Origin: Rhodothermales bacterium | GTDB taxonomy: Bacteria; Bacteroidota; Rhodothermia; Rhodothermales; VXPQ01 | Assembly (NCBI GenBank): GCA_028283985.1 | Contig: JANQSQ010000374.1 | Coordinates: 1 to 17,815, forward strand | Length of the DNA: 17,815 bases | Direction of reading: 5' to 3' | Part shown: one piece after another, positions 14,758 through 17,815 of the stretch | Numbering within the stretch: the stretch's first letter is position 1 | How the letters are laid out: each line of letters starts with the position of its first letter | The notes under the pieces: model-generated | The model's database searches: none | What the model was told of the DNA's origin: nothing | What the model saw: only the letters and a program-made list of their open reading frames with translations | Position numbers and translations under genes: made by a program

Positions 14758-15018
14758 TTACAACCTTGTTCCGATCCGATCAACCCCGGCCTTTTCGAGC
14801 CATTCCTTAATTTCCGACGCTAACCGGTCGGCAATCCCGCTTGTATTGCCCCGCAGCGACAATTGCCTTTCTTCCTGGGTGTCGCGGGGATACCGGGTCG
14901 CAAGGTTGCGCACCGCCGATTCGCTCTGGATGCGCACGAAATTGACGTGGTCGTTTACCTCGAAGGTCGCTACGACAGTGTCGACTACCCGCCAGACCAC
15001 CACAGCAGAATGCTGCAC
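14758..15018 (-). pseudogene. Internal fragment of an SPFH (band 7/prohibitin-like) protein
   Basis: The 86-codon frame, opening with a GTG, reads AVVVWRVVDTVVATFEVND, then NFVRIQSESAVRNLATRYP, then LSLRGNTSGIADRLASEI and KEWLEKAGVDRIGTRL. This is a recognisable central piece of SPFH-domain proteins. Such proteins are normally about 280-320 residues, with an N-terminal membrane anchor and a conserved continuation (S-H-L-A-Y-A-P-E-I-A) after the final A/T-R-L. Both are missing. Weak similarity can be followed upstream of the GTG to an in-frame TGA about 35 bases away, but not further. I read it as a truncated relic left by deletion. A short functional protein is less likely because the fragment has neither end of the fold and no ribosome site is evident. 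It begins 47 bases beyond the stop of the receptor gene on the same strand. Confidence 0.65.
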
Positions 15019-15065
15019 GTTCGGGATGCCTGAAAATGCATGATGCCAAAGTCAGGCAATAGCCC

Positions 15066-17591
15066 CTACATCTGCACCTGCTGCATTTCCTCGTCGCCGC
15101 CGCCACCCCGCTCGTAGTCCCCGCGCCGACGCTGCTGCCGTTGCTGCCGTCCGAAATTGTACGTCAGGGAAAGGTTGACCTGGCGGGCGTTGAAACTGCG
15201 GACGCTCTCCTGGTAGAACCGGGGCGTGTCGCGCGTGATATTGAATTGCATCATGTTGAACGGGTCGCGGATCTGCAGACTGAGGCTGGCCCGGTCGTTC
15301 AGCAATTGCTGTCGCGCCCCGAAACTCACCCTCGAAAACGCACCGATGCGACCGTTTTCGATGTCCATGGGCGCCCGGTAGAACCAGGAGAGTTGGACGG
15401 ACAATCCCTCTCGAACGCTGAGCGTGGCGTTCGCGCGGGTCGACCAGCCCCAGGCATCGTTGCCGAGACCGCTCTCCACGTTGGACCCGTCCGTCTGCAT
15501 CCGAAAGGCATTGAAACTGCCAAACGCATTCAACCGGTCCGTCAACCGTAGCGTACCGATGGACTCGAAACCCCACGAACTGCTTGAATCGAAGTTGCGG
15601 AACGTCGTGATCGACACTCCCCGATCGTTAATGAATTCGTACCACTGGATTCGATTGATCGTCTGGCGATAATACGGGGTGAGCGTGAGGGAAACAGGAC
15701 CGGCAAAATGAATGTAACTGCTCTCCATCGAATGCGTGTATTCCGGTTCGAGATACGGATTTCCCTCGCGCCGGGAATACGGATCCAAGTTGTCGTTGAA
15801 GGGATTCAGTCGCCAGGTGCTTGGACGACTGATACGCTTGCTGTAGCTGAACTTGACCTGCTTCCAGCCCGTCTCGGACCGGGACAATTCCCAAGTCAGA
15901 AATGCGCTCGGAAAGAAACTGTTGTAATCGTTCTCGTACCGCTCGTCCGCCGTGGTCAGGTCGAACGTCGTCCGCGCCTGCTCGTAACGCAAACCGACCT
16001 GCGCAGCAATAGGCCCGAATTCCTGCTGCACAATGCCGTACGCGGCCTGAATATTCTGCCGGTAGTCGAATGTGTTCGTCCTGCGGGCATCCGTCAGATA
16101 CATGTTCAGGTCGTAATCGAACGTCTCAACCCCGAACCGGCTGTCCAGCAAATCGATGGACCCCCTGTATCCCGCCTCCAGTTTGCCGTTGCCCAGCGGG
16201 CGGGAGTAATCCAATTGAAGGGATCCTTCACCCGTGTTTTCCTCTTGCGTTGAACGTTGCTGGAACGAATCCGTCCCAACACCGGGAACAACCTCCCCGA
16301 GACGAAGCCCATCCAGCGCATAGCTGTTCTCGTCTTCCTCTTTCTCTTTTTCGTACCGCGCCTCGGCCTGTAGCTCGTGGATCCCCGGTGCAACAATTCG
16401 GGAAAATGTGAGGCGGTAATCCTGGTTCAGGTCCGTCCGGTCTCCAAGGCGCGTCCGGTCGTAGCTGTTCATCTCCACCTGGTTCGCATCAAGAATGCGA
16501 TAGGCATTCAGTCCGTCCTGATCCCCCCCGCGCACACTCAGCCTCGTAGCCAGCGAGAGCACATTCTTATCGCTCATGTTGTAATCGATGCTGGTGCTGA
16601 GGTTATGCGAATCGCCGCCGCGCTCGCCCCGATCATCCTCGTCGATTACAAAGAGCGGATCGGCTACGCGATTTTCCTGCCAACGATCCCCTGTCGAGTT
16701 GCGCACGCCGTGACGGAATCCGTAGTTCACGAACGACGAGAACTTGCCCTGTATAAAATTGAGCGATCCACCGACATTGTAGCTCTCCTGCGTACCGCCT
16801 CCGGCCGTAAGGCTTCCACCGAAACCGAGGTCCTGGTCCTTGCGCAATACGATGTTCAGAATACCGGACATGCCGTCGGGTTCGTACTTGGCGGACGGAT
16901 TGGGTATGACCTCTACCCGGTCGACCGAAGTCGCCGGCAATCCCTGCAGGAAAGTGATGAGCGCCTCCCCGGTCATGGACGTAGGACGGCCATTGAGGAG
17001 AATGGCCACGTTCTGGTTGCCCCGCAGACTGATATTCCCGTCGATATCCACTTCCACCGAAGGAATTTCCTCCAGCACCTGGCTGGCGTCGCCCCCGGCG
17101 GACACCAGTTGGTCCCTGGTGTTGTACACGGTCCGGTCAATGCCGACTTCCATAAACTCCCGGCGCTCCTCGACAATCACTTCATCCAGCATCTCCACAT
17201 CGGACTGCAATTCGATGACGCCGAGATCGGCGGTCCATGATCCCGGACGGAGGGCCACATCCGAAATTTCCTTCATGATATATCCCACAAAATGAACCTG
17301 CACATAATATCCTCCCGGGCGCAACCCTTCGATCAGAAAAGCCCCATCGGAATCGCTGATTGCCCCGGTGGTAAGCGACGAGTCCCGTACGCTCCACACG
17401 GCCACGGAAGCGGATGGAATGGATTCGCCCGTCTCCGCGTCAATCACGGTTCCTGAAATTTGCGTCGAGGGCATCTGCCCGCCAGGTCTTCCGCCTTCTC
17501 CCCGGTTACCGAACTGCTGGGCATAAGCCGACTGGATGGGAGCAACGGCAAACAACAGGCCGACAGCGATGAACATCGTGGATCGTAGCAT
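15066..17591 (-). CDS. Outer-membrane beta-barrel receptor (TonB-dependent receptor-like) with carboxypeptidase-regulatory domain
   Basis: 841 residues. A Sec signal peptide (TMFIAVGLLFAVAPIQSAYA, cleavage before QQF) is followed by a Gly-rich linker. A carboxypeptidase-regulatory-like beta-sandwich spans about 44-125 (ISGTVIDAETGESIPSASV, then DGAFLIEGLRPGGYYVQV). A plug domain at about 140-255 contains QVLEEIPSVEVDIDGNISLRG, NVAILLNGRP, VDRVEVIPNPSAKYEPDGMS and GILNIVLRK. The rest is an amphipathic barrel of the OMP_b-brl_3 type, ending in VNLSLTYNFGRQQRQQRRRG and a Gly/Asp/Glu/Gln-rich tail. This subfamily in Bacteroidota is related to TonB-dependent receptors, but its substrates are mostly unknown. 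I see no SusD partner beside it, which argues against a classical polysaccharide-uptake pair. It stands alone, with the SPFH relic downstream. Confidence 0.9.
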   Translation of the reverse strand: MLRSTMFIAVGLLFAVAPIQSAYAQQFGNRGEGGRPGGQMPSTQISGTVIDAETGESIPSASVAVWSVRDSSLTTGAISDSDGAFLIEGLRPGGYYVQVHFVGYIMKEISDVALRPGSWTADLGVIELQSDVEMLDEVIVEERREFMEVGIDRTVYNTRDQLVSAGGDASQVLEEIPSVEVDIDGNISLRGNQNVAILLNGRPTSMTGEALITFLQGLPATSVDRVEVIPNPSAKYEPDGMSGILNIVLRKDQDLGFGGSLTAGGGTQESYNVGGSLNFIQGKFSSFVNYGFRHGVRNSTGDRWQENRVADPLFVIDEDDRGERGGDSHNLSTSIDYNMSDKNVLSLATRLSVRGGDQDGLNAYRILDANQVEMNSYDRTRLGDRTDLNQDYRLTFSRIVAPGIHELQAEARYEKEKEEDENSYALDGLRLGEVVPGVGTDSFQQRSTQEENTGEGSLQLDYSRPLGNGKLEAGYRGSIDLLDSRFGVETFDYDLNMYLTDARRTNTFDYRQNIQAAYGIVQQEFGPIAAQVGLRYEQARTTFDLTTADERYENDYNSFFPSAFLTWELSRSETGWKQVKFSYSKRISRPSTWRLNPFNDNLDPYSRREGNPYLEPEYTHSMESSYIHFAGPVSLTLTPYYRQTINRIQWYEFINDRGVSITTFRNFDSSSSWGFESIGTLRLTDRLNAFGSFNAFRMQTDGSNVESGLGNDAWGWSTRANATLSVREGLSVQLSWFYRAPMDIENGRIGAFSRVSFGARQQLLNDRASLSLQIRDPFNMMQFNITRDTPRFYQESVRSFNARQVNLSLTYNFGRQQRQQRRRGDYERGGGGDEEMQQVQM

Positions 17592-17754
17592 GACAGCGAT
17601 ATCCGTTCAGGGTGTGATGAATTTGCTCAAAGGAACGCCGGACCACGTCTGTAGCGCGGGGTTCCCTGAAGAAGATGCAAGGAGCACATGTATCAGACCC
17701 GCAGAACAGGAAATTCATTCCATGAATGCCCCCGGAATTTTTTGAAACGCCGCC

Positions 17755-17775
17755 GCAGGCCGTCTTGTTGCCTGC
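17755..17775. other. Short hairpin upstream of the receptor gene
   Basis: GCAGGC and GCCTGC flank a 9-base loop, 164-184 bases upstream of the receptor start. Neither strand has a clean T-run directly after the stem, so a terminator call is weak. The 224-base stretch 17592-17815 otherwise shows only a small dyad (ATTCAT and ATGAAT, 17713-17727) and no gene. Confidence 0.2.
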
Positions 17776-17815
17776 ATGTATTTAGGATACTCTGATTAAA
17801 TCCACTTCGATCAGC

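Noticed and set aside
1..17815. CRISPR arrays, tRNA or rRNA genes, insertion sequences
   Set aside because: I saw no regularly spaced repeats, no cloverleaf-like or rRNA-like sequence and no transposase motif in any frame.

Overview
The window most likely comes from a Bacteroidota or Rhodothermota-type Gram-negative bacterium. The evidence is an outer-membrane beta-barrel receptor with an N-terminal carboxypeptidase-regulatory-like domain, many lipoprotein-type signals, a clade II (Sec-type) nosZ cluster with the accessory genes usual in Bacteroidota, and often weak Shine-Dalgarno sequences. Base composition looks moderately GC-rich, which favours Rhodothermota over typical Flavobacteriia. 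This is inference; no rRNA or marker gene is present.

Region 1 (1-5560) is a sugar or acid-sugar catabolic locus. On the minus strand, in transcription order, are an L-fucose/L-arabinose isomerase-like enzyme, a short remnant that looks like the N-terminus of a sodium:solute symporter, a DUF89/ARMT1-type damage-control phosphatase, a lipoprotein with four sialidase-type Asp boxes, and a secreted RidA-family protein cut by the window edge. On the plus strand, divergent from the isomerase, is a UxuB2-type short-chain dehydrogenase (D-mannonate/fructuronate oxidoreductase-like). The divergent gap holds a clean 7-bp inverted repeat, a good operator candidate.

Region 2 (5607-12166, minus strand) is a nitrous oxide reductase operon of clade II type. 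In transcription order it has a lipoprotein cytochrome c, nosZ, a four-helix membrane protein fused in frame to NosL, nosD, nosF and nosY. NosZ reduces N2O to N2 with electrons probably delivered by the cytochrome. NosD, NosF, NosY and NosL serve copper-site assembly. No nosR is seen.

Region 3 (12167-14640) is a 316-bp regulatory gap followed upstream by a two-component pair: a NarL/FixJ-type response regulator and a HisKA_3 kinase. The kinase has a degenerate receiver domain and a FixL-like PAS domain that keeps the His and Arg positions used for heme and O2 in FixL. Its position directly upstream of nos makes it a plausible oxygen- or NO-responsive switch for N2O respiration. Several inverted and direct repeats lie in front of both transcription units.

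Region 4 (14758-17815) holds an internal fragment of an SPFH (band 7) protein, read as a pseudogene, and a complete 841-residue outer-membrane receptor with its upstream region. All function calls come from reading motifs in the translated sequence; no database search was possible.
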